From positions 1 through 64,000 of the forward strand of contig NZ_JBFRBB010000006.1 of assembly GCF_040932035.1 (NCBI RefSeq): a DNA stretch of 64,000 nt, in the 5' to 3' direction. Both the position numbers and the translations under genes were made by a program. The notes below the pieces were generated by a model, which had not been told where the DNA came from, did not search any database, and worked only from the letters and a program-made list of their open reading frames with translations. Positions 9,188 to 16,825 of the stretch are shown here, piece by piece (positions within the stretch are counted from its first letter, which is position 1; every line of letters begins with the position of its first letter). The stretch comes from Hoeflea_A sp040932035. GTDB lineage: Bacteria; Pseudomonadota; Alphaproteobacteria; Rhizobiales; Rhizobiaceae.

Positions 9188-10289
9188 CGCAGCATTAATG
9201 ACATCGTGGCTCTCCGACCCCGGATCACCGGCGCACGGTCTGCCGGCTTCGGCCTATACGGATGACGCATTCTGGCAGGCCGAATGCGATACGGTGCTAT
9301 CGCAGAACTGGGTCTGCGTCGGTTTTGTCCATGAGCTGAAAAACGCCGGCGACGCGGTGCCGGTCACCGTGGCGGGCAAACCGCTGCTTCTGGTGTGCAA
9401 CGGCGAGGGCGAGATTGCGGCATTTCACAATGTCTGTCGCCACCGTTGCCTGACCCTTGTCGACGAGCCGAAGAATGTCGGCAAGCTGATCCGCTGCCCC
9501 TATCACGCCTGGGCCTACGATCTTAACGGCAATCTGCGTGCTTCGCCGCATTTCGGCGGCATGAAGGACAACCGGCCGGAAGGTTTCGATCCGGCTGATA
9601 ATGGTTTGAAGCCGGTTCGCATAGCTGTCTGGCACGACTGGATTTTTGTCAATCTCCAGGGCAACGCGCCCGCGTTCGAGGATTATGCCGCGCCGCTAAT
9701 CAACCGGCTCGAAGGCATGGATTTTTCCAGGGTCGAACCGGTCGCATCGCTCGATTTTGGTGAGATTGCCACGAACTGGAAGTTCATCATGGAGAATTTC
9801 ATCGAGCCTTATCACGTCCAGTTCGTGCATTCGACGACGACGGACCAGCCGCTTGGCGATCATTACACGATTGTCGACGGCGTATGCCTCGGCAGTGCTG
9901 TGGACCTGAAGCGTGAAATCGGCACCAGCGGCAGCCTCGGTGTCAGTTCGCGCTATCTGACGCTGTTTCCGAACTTCATTCTCGGCCGCTATTTCCCCGA
10001 CCAGTTGGGTGTTTATCTCAACATTCCACTGGGTGCCGGGAAAACCGCGCAGCGGCGCGCTCTCTATACGACGGAAGGGCAGACGCTGTCAGACGCGGAC
10101 GTCGAAGGGCTGAAGAAGCTCTGGTGGGATGTCCACAAGGAAGACCACGAAATGTGCGAGCGGCTTCAACTCGGACGCGCCTCGCCGGTGGCGGACGATG
10201 GCGGTCTGCTCTCCCCGCACTGGGAAGACAGCGTGCGCGCCTTTCAGGAGCTCGTCGTGCGCAACGTTGCCGGTTTTCAAGAACAATAA
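9177..10289 (+). CDS. Rieske non-heme iron oxygenase, alpha subunit
   Basis: 370 aa from ATG 9177 with GGGAGG 6 nt upstream. The Rieske [2Fe-2S] ligands are Cys87-x-His89 and Cys107-xx-His110. The mononuclear iron site is visible as His213 and His218 in NFIEPYHVQFVH, with the third ligand probably the Asp in KEDHEMCERLQ. This architecture is shared with glycine-betaine, carnitine and aromatic-ring oxygenases. No reductase is encoded in the operon, so electrons must come from elsewhere; a [2Fe-2S] ferredoxin is encoded at 14979-15326. The neighbouring GS-like ligase points to an amine or quaternary ammonium substrate, which is inference. Confidence 0.9.
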   Translation: MTNDAALMTSWLSDPGSPAHGLPASAYTDDAFWQAECDTVLSQNWVCVGFVHELKNAGDAVPVTVAGKPLLLVCNGEGEIAAFHNVCRHRCLTLVDEPKNVGKLIRCPYHAWAYDLNGNLRASPHFGGMKDNRPEGFDPADNGLKPVRIAVWHDWIFVNLQGNAPAFEDYAAPLINRLEGMDFSRVEPVASLDFGEIATNWKFIMENFIEPYHVQFVHSTTTDQPLGDHYTIVDGVCLGSAVDLKREIGTSGSLGVSSRYLTLFPNFILGRYFPDQLGVYLNIPLGAGKTAQRRALYTTEGQTLSDADVEGLKKLWWDVHKEDHEMCERLQLGRASPVADDGGLLSPHWEDSVRAFQELVVRNVAGFQEQ

Positions 10290-10302
10290 TCAGGAGACAA
10301 CA

Positions 10303-10728
10303 ATGACCGAAGAGGCTTCGGCAAGGGGATTTCGGCTCGCTCACACCATGCTGCGTGTGCGTGACCTTGAAGCGTCGCTGAAATTCTATTGCGGGATTTT
10401 GGGCATGCAGGTGCTGCGCCGTACGGATTATCCGGAGGGCAAATTCACCAACACGTTCATAGGCTACGGGCCGGAGGCCGAGTATCCGACCCTCGAACTC
10501 ACTCACAATTGGGACCAGGCCGAGCCCTACGACAAGGGCAATGGCTGGGGCCATATCTGCATCGAGACGCCTGACGTCTACAAGGCCTGCGAGGAGCTTG
10601 CGGCAGAAGGTGTGAACATCACACGCCCTGCAGGGCCGATGAAACACGGCACGCGGGTCATTGCCTTCTGCGAGGATCCGGACGGCTACAAGGTCGAGCT
10701 CAACGAATCCATTTTGAAATCCAATTAG
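10303..10728 (+). CDS. gloA: Glyoxalase I (lactoylglutathione lyase)-like VOC protein
   Basis: 141 aa from ATG 10303, 13 nt after the oxygenase stop, with CAGGAG upstream. It is strongly GloA-like over its full length. The four metal ligands of E. coli GloA align with His14 (AHTMLRV), Glu65 (TLELTHNW), His84 (GHICIE) and Glu132 (DPDGYKVEL). GloA converts the methylglyoxal-glutathione hemithioacetal to S-lactoylglutathione. Its place between a Rieske oxygenase and a cupin suggests that it removes an aldehyde by-product of the pathway or has a variant activity. Confidence 0.82.
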   Translation: MTEEASARGFRLAHTMLRVRDLEASLKFYCGILGMQVLRRTDYPEGKFTNTFIGYGPEAEYPTLELTHNWDQAEPYDKGNGWGHICIETPDVYKACEELAAEGVNITRPAGPMKHGTRVIAFCEDPDGYKVELNESILKSN

Positions 10729-10741
10729 AGGAACGATTTTC

Positions 10742-11143
10742 ATGGGCAACAAGCCGCAACTCTACAAATTCACCGACATCGAGAACCGACTGCACACGCT
10801 GGAACCGGGCCAAACCTACATCAAGCCGTTCGTGACCAGTGAAGTCAGCGACACAATGTGTGGTGGCCTTAACTTCCTCAATCAGGTTTCGGTTCCCTGG
10901 GACCTGACCTGCGATGAGATCATCTACTGCATGGAAGGCACGTTTCGCCTGACCTGTGACGGTGAATCCTACATCTGCAATCCCGGCGATGTTCTCTACA
11001 TCCCGAAGGACAATCACATTGCTTATGAGTGCGACGAGAAATGCGTGATCTTCTACGCCGCCTATCCGCACGACTGGAAGCAGCGCGCAGGCATCACCTT
11101 CGTGCCGGGGATCGATCCGGAAGATATGCCGAAGGCATCCTGA
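10742..11143 (+). CDS. Cupin-domain protein, EutQ-like
   Basis: 133 aa, a single small beta-barrel. The two cupin motifs are recognisable: LTCDEIIYCMEGTFRLTCDG and the later NPGDVLYIPKDNHIAYEC. The pattern (DEIIY..EG....DG.......GDVL.IP) is that of the cupin_3/EutQ type, which includes acetate kinase-like and storage or isomerase functions. Metal ligands are poor, with one clear His (NHIAYE). It lies between gloA and the GS-like gene in the same direction. I do not know its reaction. Confidence 0.72.
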   Translation: MGNKPQLYKFTDIENRLHTLEPGQTYIKPFVTSEVSDTMCGGLNFLNQVSVPWDLTCDEIIYCMEGTFRLTCDGESYICNPGDVLYIPKDNHIAYECDEKCVIFYAAYPHDWKQRAGITFVPGIDPEDMPKAS

Positions 11144-11198
11144 ACAGGCCGAACCCGGCACCGATCCTGAAAGTGCCGGATGACGGGAGGAGACAGCC

Positions 11199-12665
11199 AT
11201 GAAAATGGAAACGACCAGCACAATAGAAAACAGCCGCGACATGTCTGGCCGGATTTATTACGAACGCTTCCAGGATGCGATCGAACGAAATCGGCCGAAG
11301 ATCGCGCCACTTCGCCAGAAACTCGAAGCAGCCGGCGTCAAATATGTCATGTCGAGCTGGATCGACCTGCACGGTATTCCGAAGACCAAACCGGTGCCGA
11401 TGAGCGATTTCGAGGAACTCTGCCTCGGCAAAGGGCCGCAGTTTGCCGTCCATTCGATTTCCTATGTTCCTGAACTGACGCCGGCCGATTCCGATCAGGT
11501 CATGGTGCCCGATCTCGATGCTGTCTATATCTGCCCGTGGGATCCCTCGACGGCGATTATCTTTGCCGATCTCTTCTGGGAGGACGCGCCCTACAATGTC
11601 TGCCCGCGGCAGGCACTGAAACGGGCTGTGCAGGAGGCGCGCGATGCCGGCTATGAAGGATATGCCGGCGTCGAGCCTGAATTCATCGCCATGCGCTATG
11701 ACGAGAACGGCCAGCCCGTAAAGGCGATCAATGACGATCCGGCCGATGGCGTGCAGCCGCGCCGGCAGGCTTTCGGCTATGACGTCGAATATTCGATCGA
11801 TTCCATGCCATTCCTCAAGGACATGATCGATATTCTGGAGGGGCTCGGCTGGAATCTTCACGACGTGGTCGCGGAAGGCGCCTATTCGCAGTTCGAACTG
11901 GATTTCCATTTCACCGATCTTCTGGAGATGGCCGACAGGCTGGTCTTCCTGCGCATTCTGCTCAAGGAGGTTGCCAAAAAACACGGTATGTTCATCACCT
12001 TCATGCCGAAGCCAACCGTGGGCGACTGGCGTTCGGGTGCGCATATCAATTTTTCGCTACAGCGGATCGACGAACCGGGCCGCAACGCGTTCAAGGACGA
12101 GGATGGCGGCTGGTCCGAGGTCTCTCGCTATGCCGTCGGCGGGCTGATGCATCACGCCGAGGCGATCACCGCCATCACTTGCCCGACGGTCAATTCCTAT
12201 AACGGCCTGGTGCCGCGCGTCGGTGGTTTCGAAGGCGGGACGGTGACTTGGGCACCGACCAACATCACCTACGGCCACAACAATCGTTCGGCGCAATTCC
12301 GCCTGCCGCAAAGCCGCCACTGCATCGAAAACCGGGCGGCCGACATGACCATGAATGTCTACTTGGCGATGGCGATGACGCTATCGGCTGCGGTCAAGGG
12401 CATCAGCGAAGAGATCGATCCAGGCGAGCCCACCGACCGCGATCTCTACGCAATGACCGAGGAAGAGTTCAAGGCCGCCGGCATAAGGCGGTTGCCGCGC
12501 AACCTGCTGCAGGCGATCGAGGCGCTGAAGGAAGACAGCCTCGCAAAACATGTGATGGGACCGGTGATGCACAGTTCCTATCTCGCCTACAAAAGCGACG
12601 AGTGGGAACGCTATCACCAGTCGGTCACCGACTGGGAAGTGCAGGAATATCTGAGGCTCTACTGA
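11199..12665 (+). CDS. Glutamine synthetase-family ligase (GlnT / gamma-glutamylamide synthetase-like)
   Basis: 488 aa with GGGAGGAG upstream of ATG 11199. The GS beta-grasp N domain (KYVMSSWIDLHGIPKTKPVP) and the catalytic domain are complete: the metal-binding GVEPEF segment, the ammonia/Glu segment SGAHINFSLQ, and the ATP/Glu-binding arginines in FRLPQSRHCIENRAADMTMN. It is not a housekeeping GlnA, which has a different length and motif spacing. Family members make gamma-glutamyl-amines, glutamyl-anilide or N-methylglutamine derivatives. In this operon it may couple glutamate to the amine substrate or product of the Rieske enzyme. Confidence 0.83.
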   Translation: MKMETTSTIENSRDMSGRIYYERFQDAIERNRPKIAPLRQKLEAAGVKYVMSSWIDLHGIPKTKPVPMSDFEELCLGKGPQFAVHSISYVPELTPADSDQVMVPDLDAVYICPWDPSTAIIFADLFWEDAPYNVCPRQALKRAVQEARDAGYEGYAGVEPEFIAMRYDENGQPVKAINDDPADGVQPRRQAFGYDVEYSIDSMPFLKDMIDILEGLGWNLHDVVAEGAYSQFELDFHFTDLLEMADRLVFLRILLKEVAKKHGMFITFMPKPTVGDWRSGAHINFSLQRIDEPGRNAFKDEDGGWSEVSRYAVGGLMHHAEAITAITCPTVNSYNGLVPRVGGFEGGTVTWAPTNITYGHNNRSAQFRLPQSRHCIENRAADMTMNVYLAMAMTLSAAVKGISEEIDPGEPTDRDLYAMTEEEFKAAGIRRLPRNLLQAIEALKEDSLAKHVMGPVMHSSYLAYKSDEWERYHQSVTDWEVQEYLRLY

Positions 12666-12699
12666 TGGACTTCGGTTTCTGCATCCGCGGGAGGCTTTA

Positions 12700-13713
12700 A
12701 TGAAGGACCACGACATTTTTGAATTGGGTGATGTCAGCCTTCTGTCCGGTGAGGTTCTGCGCTCGGCAAAGCTTGCCTACAAAACCTATGGAACGCTTAA
12801 TTCCGCAGGCGACAACGTTGTGGTCTTGCCGACATTCTACACCGGTTCGCACAATCGCAATGAAGGGTATTTCGGGCAGGGCAGGGCGCTTGATCCGGCG
12901 CGTCATTTCATTGTGTCGATCAACATGTTCGGCAACGGAATTTCGTCCTCGCCGAGCAATGCGCCGGCGCCGCAGAACGGGCCGCGCTTTCCGCATGTCA
13001 CGCTCTGGGACAATATTTATTGCCAGTACCGGCTTTTTACTGAACGGCTTGGCGTTTCGCGCATCCGGCTTGTTACCGGCTGGTCGATGGCCGGGTGCCA
13101 GGCCTACCAGTGGGCGGCGCAATACCCGGACTTGGTCGATGCCATATTGCCGTTTTGCGCTTCGGCTAAGACGTCGCCGCACAATTTCGTCTTTCTGGAG
13201 GGCGTGAAGGCGGCGCTCTGTGCCGATGCGGCCTTTAACAGCGGCGACTATGAGACGCCACCCGTCGCCGGTCTCAAGGCGTTCGGGCGTGTTTATGCGG
13301 GCTGGGCCTTTTCCCAGACCTTTTATCGTGAAGGCCTCTACAAAAAGATCGGTTTCGAGACGGTCGAGGACCTTTTGGTGGACTGGGAAAACGACCATGC
13401 GGAAAACTGGGATGCCAATGATCTACTCCTGAAGCTTGCGACCTGGCAGGCCGGCGATATCAGCGCCAATCCGCTTTACGACGGCGAAATCGAAAAAGCA
13501 CTCGGATCGATCAGGGCGCGCACGATTTTGATGCCGTGTACGCAGGACCTTTATTTCCCGCCGGAAGACAACGCCATCGAAGCGCGGCATATTCCTGAGG
13601 CACAGTTTCGGCCCTACGATTCACCGTGGGGGCACTGCGCCGCAAATCCCGGCAATGATCCGGGTTTCGAGGCGGCGCTCGATCGGTCGATCCAGGAGTT
13701 GCTCGAAGAGTGA
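12700..13713 (+). CDS. Alpha/beta hydrolase, homoserine O-acetyltransferase (MetX)-like
   Basis: 337 aa. The nucleophile elbow GWSMAG places the catalytic Ser at residue 129; Asp283 (TQDLYFPP) and His312 (WGHCAA) complete the triad. The N-terminal strand order and segments such as LPTFYTGSHNRN and NMFGNGISSSPSN follow the MetX fold, but MetX normally reads GGSMGG, so true homoserine acetyltransferase activity is doubtful. It follows the GS-like gene by 34 nt and closes the operon. It may act as an amidase, esterase or transferase on the glutamylated intermediate. Confidence 0.78.
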   Translation: MKDHDIFELGDVSLLSGEVLRSAKLAYKTYGTLNSAGDNVVVLPTFYTGSHNRNEGYFGQGRALDPARHFIVSINMFGNGISSSPSNAPAPQNGPRFPHVTLWDNIYCQYRLFTERLGVSRIRLVTGWSMAGCQAYQWAAQYPDLVDAILPFCASAKTSPHNFVFLEGVKAALCADAAFNSGDYETPPVAGLKAFGRVYAGWAFSQTFYREGLYKKIGFETVEDLLVDWENDHAENWDANDLLLKLATWQAGDISANPLYDGEIEKALGSIRARTILMPCTQDLYFPPEDNAIEARHIPEAQFRPYDSPWGHCAANPGNDPGFEAALDRSIQELLEE

Positions 13714-13753
13714 ATGGCTTGCGGACGAACCTGATTTTCTCCGCGTTTTACCG

Positions 13754-14185
13754 TCATGAATTACCGCGCGTCAGTTGTAAGCGCTTCCGCTTGCGTGCAA
13801 TGCGCAGCAGTTTCTGGAAATTGCCGCAGGAAAAATGGTCGTCGGCCGGACAGTGCGCGACGTGTCGCAGCAGCGCCGTCAAATCCGCGAGCCGTTTCAT
13901 TTGAACTTCAAGCTCCTCCGCCTTCTGGCTGACCTTGTCGCGATCCACCCCAAAGTCGTCATTCGCGATTCCCATTTCCAGGATTTCCTGAAGCGTGAAT
14001 CCTGCAGAACGGCCCAATTCTATCAATGCCAATTGATTGACTACGTTTCCATCAAAGATGCGCCGCAATCCACGCCGACCTATCGATTGGATCAATCCAA
14101 GTTCTTCATAATAACGCAATGCTGACGCCGACGTGCCGGTAAGGTGCGCGACCTCGCCAATGTCCAGGATATCGATATTCGCCAC
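13754..14185 (-). CDS. MerR-family transcriptional regulator
   Basis: 143 aa from a GTG start at 14185 (VANIDILDIGEVAHLTG); the open frame to 14302 would extend through the promoter and into the neighbouring gene. The winged HTH reads DIGEVAHLTGTSASALRYYEELGLI, then a long dimerisation helix. The C terminus carries two Cys in CPADDHFSCGNF. It lacks the CxxCxC iron-sulfur cluster of SoxR. It is divergent from the thiopurine methyltransferase gene, with a MerR-type promoter between, so activation of that gene is the obvious role. Confidence 0.85.
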   Translation of the reverse strand: MANIDILDIGEVAHLTGTSASALRYYEELGLIQSIGRRGLRRIFDGNVVNQLALIELGRSAGFTLQEILEMGIANDDFGVDRDKVSQKAEELEVQMKRLADLTALLRHVAHCPADDHFSCGNFQKLLRIARKRKRLQLTRGNS

Positions 14186-14190
14186 AGCTA

Positions 14191-14221
14191 TTGACCTCAA
14201 GTTCGCTTGAAGTTGTATCAA
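14191..14221 (+). promoter_or_regulatory. MerR-type promoter with 19-bp spacer and inverted-repeat operator
   Basis: TTGACC (14191-14196) and TATCAA (14216-14221) are separated by 19 bp, the long spacing typical of MerR-activated promoters. The spacer holds an inverted repeat ACCTCAAG (14194-14201) TTCG CTTGAAGT (14206-14213), matching in 7 of 8 positions per arm. The repeat resembles the known SoxR site (CCTCAAG...CTTGAGG). The promoter points to the methyltransferase gene 40 bp downstream. Confidence 0.75.
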
Positions 14222-14261
14222 ACGATGAAACGAGAGACATAACAAGGGTACGGAGATTGAA

Positions 14262-14933
14262 ATGGACGAGGAATTCTGGCAGCTACGCTGGCGCGAAAAC
14301 AAGATTGCCTTTCACGAAAATCAGCCGAATGAATTGCTGTTGATGCATTTTCACCACCTCGGTCTTCAAGCGGGCGACACAATATTTGTGCCGTTGTGCG
14401 GAAAGACGGTCGATCTGGACTGGCTGTCCGCCCAAGGGCTCCGCGTTGTGGGCGTGGAGTTCAGCAAGCAGGCGGTCGAAGAAATATTTGCCCGGCGGAA
14501 CCTGGTTCCGGAGATTGACGTCTTTGGCCAATATCTGCGCTACCGGTCCGGAGCGATTGAGGTTTTTGTTGGCGATATTTTCGAACTATCCAAAGACAGG
14601 CTGGGCAAAATCGATGCGGTCTACGACCGCGCCGCGCTGGTCGCTCTTCCAAATACCGTGCGGGGGAGGTACGCACGGCATGTTTTCGATCTGGCAAAGG
14701 GGGCGCCACAAATTCTCATAGCTTTTGATTATGATCAGAGGCAAATGCAGGGTCCGCCCTTTTCAGTCCCGAGCCACGAGATCCGAGAGCTATACGACGA
14801 TTTGTACGCACCTGAGCTGCTTGCCAGCCGTGCCATTTCGGGGCCACTTTCCGAACGCTGCAATGGCAGTGAAAATACGTGGCTTCTTAAATCGAAACAG
14901 GCCACTCATTCCAAAAACAAATGGTCGGAGTGA
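14262..14933 (+). CDS. tpm: Thiopurine S-methyltransferase (TPMT) family
   Basis: 223 aa with CGGAGA upstream of ATG 14262. TPMT signatures are clear: the opening FWQLRWRENKIAFHE, the SAM-binding block IFVPLCGKTVDLDWLSAQG, GVEFSKQAVEEIF, and the acidic motif VYDRAALVALP. Bacterial TPMTs methylate thiopurines and also selenium and tellurium oxyanions, giving volatile products. Control by a SoxR/MerR-like promoter fits a stress or metalloid response. The family is sure; the natural substrate is not. Confidence 0.9.
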   Translation: MDEEFWQLRWRENKIAFHENQPNELLLMHFHHLGLQAGDTIFVPLCGKTVDLDWLSAQGLRVVGVEFSKQAVEEIFARRNLVPEIDVFGQYLRYRSGAIEVFVGDIFELSKDRLGKIDAVYDRAALVALPNTVRGRYARHVFDLAKGAPQILIAFDYDQRQMQGPPFSVPSHEIRELYDDLYAPELLASRAISGPLSERCNGSENTWLLKSKQATHSKNKWSE

Positions 14934-14978
14934 TTTCAGGATGGCCGCGGCACTAATCTGAACCCGAAGGCACTTATT

Positions 14979-15326
14979 CTACGGCTTGTCCAGAGGAGGC
15001 CGTGCTACAGAAAAGGGGTTCTGGTAGAGCTCGTCATGGCTCTCCACGCCAACCTCGACGACGCAGTCCTCCTTTGGGTGGGCAACGCACATCAGGATGT
15101 AGCCCGCCTGGACCTGCCGGCGGTTGAGGGCTGTGCCTTTCGGTTGCCGCACCGAGCCCGAAACAAGCCTTCCGGCGCAGGTGATGCAGCCGCCGTAACG
15201 GCAGGCGACAGGCAGCGGCATGCCGTTGGCCTCGCAAACATCGAGGATGGTTTCGTCTTCGCCTACGCCCAGCGTACGGCCGCCGCGATTGGCGACCGTA
15301 ACCCTGTGGACCCTTGCGCCGCTCAT
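14979..15326 (-). CDS. Plant-type [2Fe-2S] ferredoxin
   Basis: 115 aa from ATG 15326, 37 nt after the SBP56 stop; a longer frame to 15413 would overlap that gene and add a non-ferredoxin tail. The cluster ligands follow C-x4-C-x2-C...C: Cys42, Cys47, Cys50 and Cys80 (RYGGCITCAG...LMCVAHP). It shares strand and short spacing with the SBP56/methanethiol oxidase gene, hence probable co-transcription. The partner could be that enzyme's pathway or the reductase-less Rieske oxygenase nearby; both are inference. Confidence 0.85.
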   Translation of the reverse strand: MSGARVHRVTVANRGGRTLGVGEDETILDVCEANGMPLPVACRYGGCITCAGRLVSGSVRQPKGTALNRRQVQAGYILMCVAHPKEDCVVEVGVESHDELYQNPFSVARPPLDKP

Positions 15327-15363
15327 GACAGCAGCGCGCAGGTGGCTGACAGGCCGGTTGCCG

Positions 15364-16719
15364 TCACATCCAGATATCCGATGTGACGTCACCGCCCGGA
15401 TAGCGCATTTCATGGCAGCGCGCCGGCCCGTTCGGCTCCTTGCCGAAATCGACGAGGAAATCTGAATTGATGCTCATGCCGCCATTGTCGATGTCGCAGT
15501 CGACCAGGAACATCTGAGCACCCTTTTCCTTCATGCCGGGATAGAACTGGTTGTCCCAGGACGAAAACAGCGAGGTGGTGACGTAGAGCCGTTTGCCGTC
15601 CAGCGAAAGCTGGATCATTTGCGGCGCGCCCTGCACCTCGACGCCGTTGACTTCCGGCGCCCTGCCGAGCATGCCGCCGAGCCAGACCTGTCCCGTCATT
15701 TTGGGGTTGGACCGGTCTGTGATGTCGTACTGACGCAGATCGCCATGCAGCCAGTTGGCGAAGTAGATGTACTTGTCATCCATCGAAATCAGGATGTCGG
15801 TGATGAGGCTGGGCATCGGGACCGGAAAGCCTTCGACGTCAATCGTCGGAATGTCGATGACCTTTTCGAGCTGGAACGCACCGTCATCGTCCTTCCACCA
15901 GTGGAAGACATTGGACGACAGCGTTGCTGCGAAATAGCCATGGTTCGATTCCGGATCGTGCAGACCCCGTACTTCCAGCGGGATCATGCCTTCGCCGCCG
16001 AGATCGACCGATTTGGCGATGCGCTTTCCTTCAAAGTCCCAGAAATGGACCGACTGGCCGTATTTTCCGGCCGCCACGTCGTCGAGATCGAAGCCCGGCA
16101 TGAAGGTGTTGGGCGCAGCCCATTCGGAACTTACCATCATGTTGTGGCGCGGCTGATACCAGAAATCGTAATTGTAGTTCATGCCGGAGTGATCGTTTTC
16201 CCACCGGCCGACGATTTCGAATTTTTCATTCAGATGAAGGAAGCCGCCCGGCGCATTGCCGTCGGCATCGCCAAGCATCGAGATGATGATGTCGGAGCCG
16301 AGACAATGGACCGTATGAGGCCCGGAAAGGTTGGTTTTAGCCTTGATTTCGTCGCCCGACACGACCTTGTGCAGCTTCGGATTTGTCGGGTCCTGCGTGT
16401 CGATGACGTTGATGTTTGAAGTGCGCACGCCCGGCATCAAAAGAAAGCGGCGGCTCTTTGACCCGTCATGGTGACAGCTCGAGCACGCATTCCATCCAGA
16501 GTGATGCAGTTCATCCCCGATCTGGGGCATTTCCGTGCGCGCCACGACGCTCGAATAGGTTGGGCTTTCGGGGTCGACGTCAACAGTTGCCAGGTAGTCC
16601 GGTTTTTCCACTCCGGTGCCGACATAGAGCGCAACGGTGTAGAGCAGCTTTTCCCTTTCGGCCTTGATCGCTTCCTGCGGCGAGGCGTAACCGGGTCCAC
16701 CATTTCCATTAACTGCCAT
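15364..16719 (-). CDS. mtoX: Selenium-binding protein SBP56 family, methanethiol oxidase-like
   Basis: 451 aa. Full-length SBP56 beta-propeller with the conserved Cys/His block NACSSCHHDGSKSRRFLLMPG and further conserved His segments (GPHTVHCLGSD, HDPESNHGYFAA, WLHGDLRQYD, GPARCHEMRYPGGD). In bacteria this family includes the copper-dependent methanethiol oxidase MtoX, which gives formaldehyde, H2S and H2O2. MtoX is usually periplasmic, but no signal peptide is visible here (MAVNGNGG start), so the protein may be cytoplasmic. Next to it is a ferredoxin gene. Confidence 0.85.
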   Translation of the reverse strand: MAVNGNGGPGYASPQEAIKAEREKLLYTVALYVGTGVEKPDYLATVDVDPESPTYSSVVARTEMPQIGDELHHSGWNACSSCHHDGSKSRRFLLMPGVRTSNINVIDTQDPTNPKLHKVVSGDEIKAKTNLSGPHTVHCLGSDIIISMLGDADGNAPGGFLHLNEKFEIVGRWENDHSGMNYNYDFWYQPRHNMMVSSEWAAPNTFMPGFDLDDVAAGKYGQSVHFWDFEGKRIAKSVDLGGEGMIPLEVRGLHDPESNHGYFAATLSSNVFHWWKDDDGAFQLEKVIDIPTIDVEGFPVPMPSLITDILISMDDKYIYFANWLHGDLRQYDITDRSNPKMTGQVWLGGMLGRAPEVNGVEVQGAPQMIQLSLDGKRLYVTTSLFSSWDNQFYPGMKEKGAQMFLVDCDIDNGGMSINSDFLVDFGKEPNGPARCHEMRYPGGDVTSDIWM

Positions 16720-16825
16720 TTGATCCTCCCGTGGTTGAGTATCCCTCTCCGTCGTTCTTTTTTGGGAGTGGAATTATGACACGCACCAGGGGAGATTCAA
16801 AATGCAGGGGCGACCGATGAAGGCG

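Noticed and set aside
11094..12044. 316-aa open frame on the minus strand
   Set aside because: Antisense to the glutamine-synthetase-like gene; no recognisable domain and biased composition.
12700..13713. Naming the MetX-like protein homoserine O-acetyltransferase
   Set aside because: The nucleophile elbow is GWSMAG rather than GGSMGG, and the gene lies in a catabolic operon instead of with methionine genes.
13754..14185. Calling the MerR protein SoxR
   Set aside because: The operator looks SoxR-like, but the protein lacks the CxxCxC iron-sulfur cluster of SoxR and has a different Cys pair.
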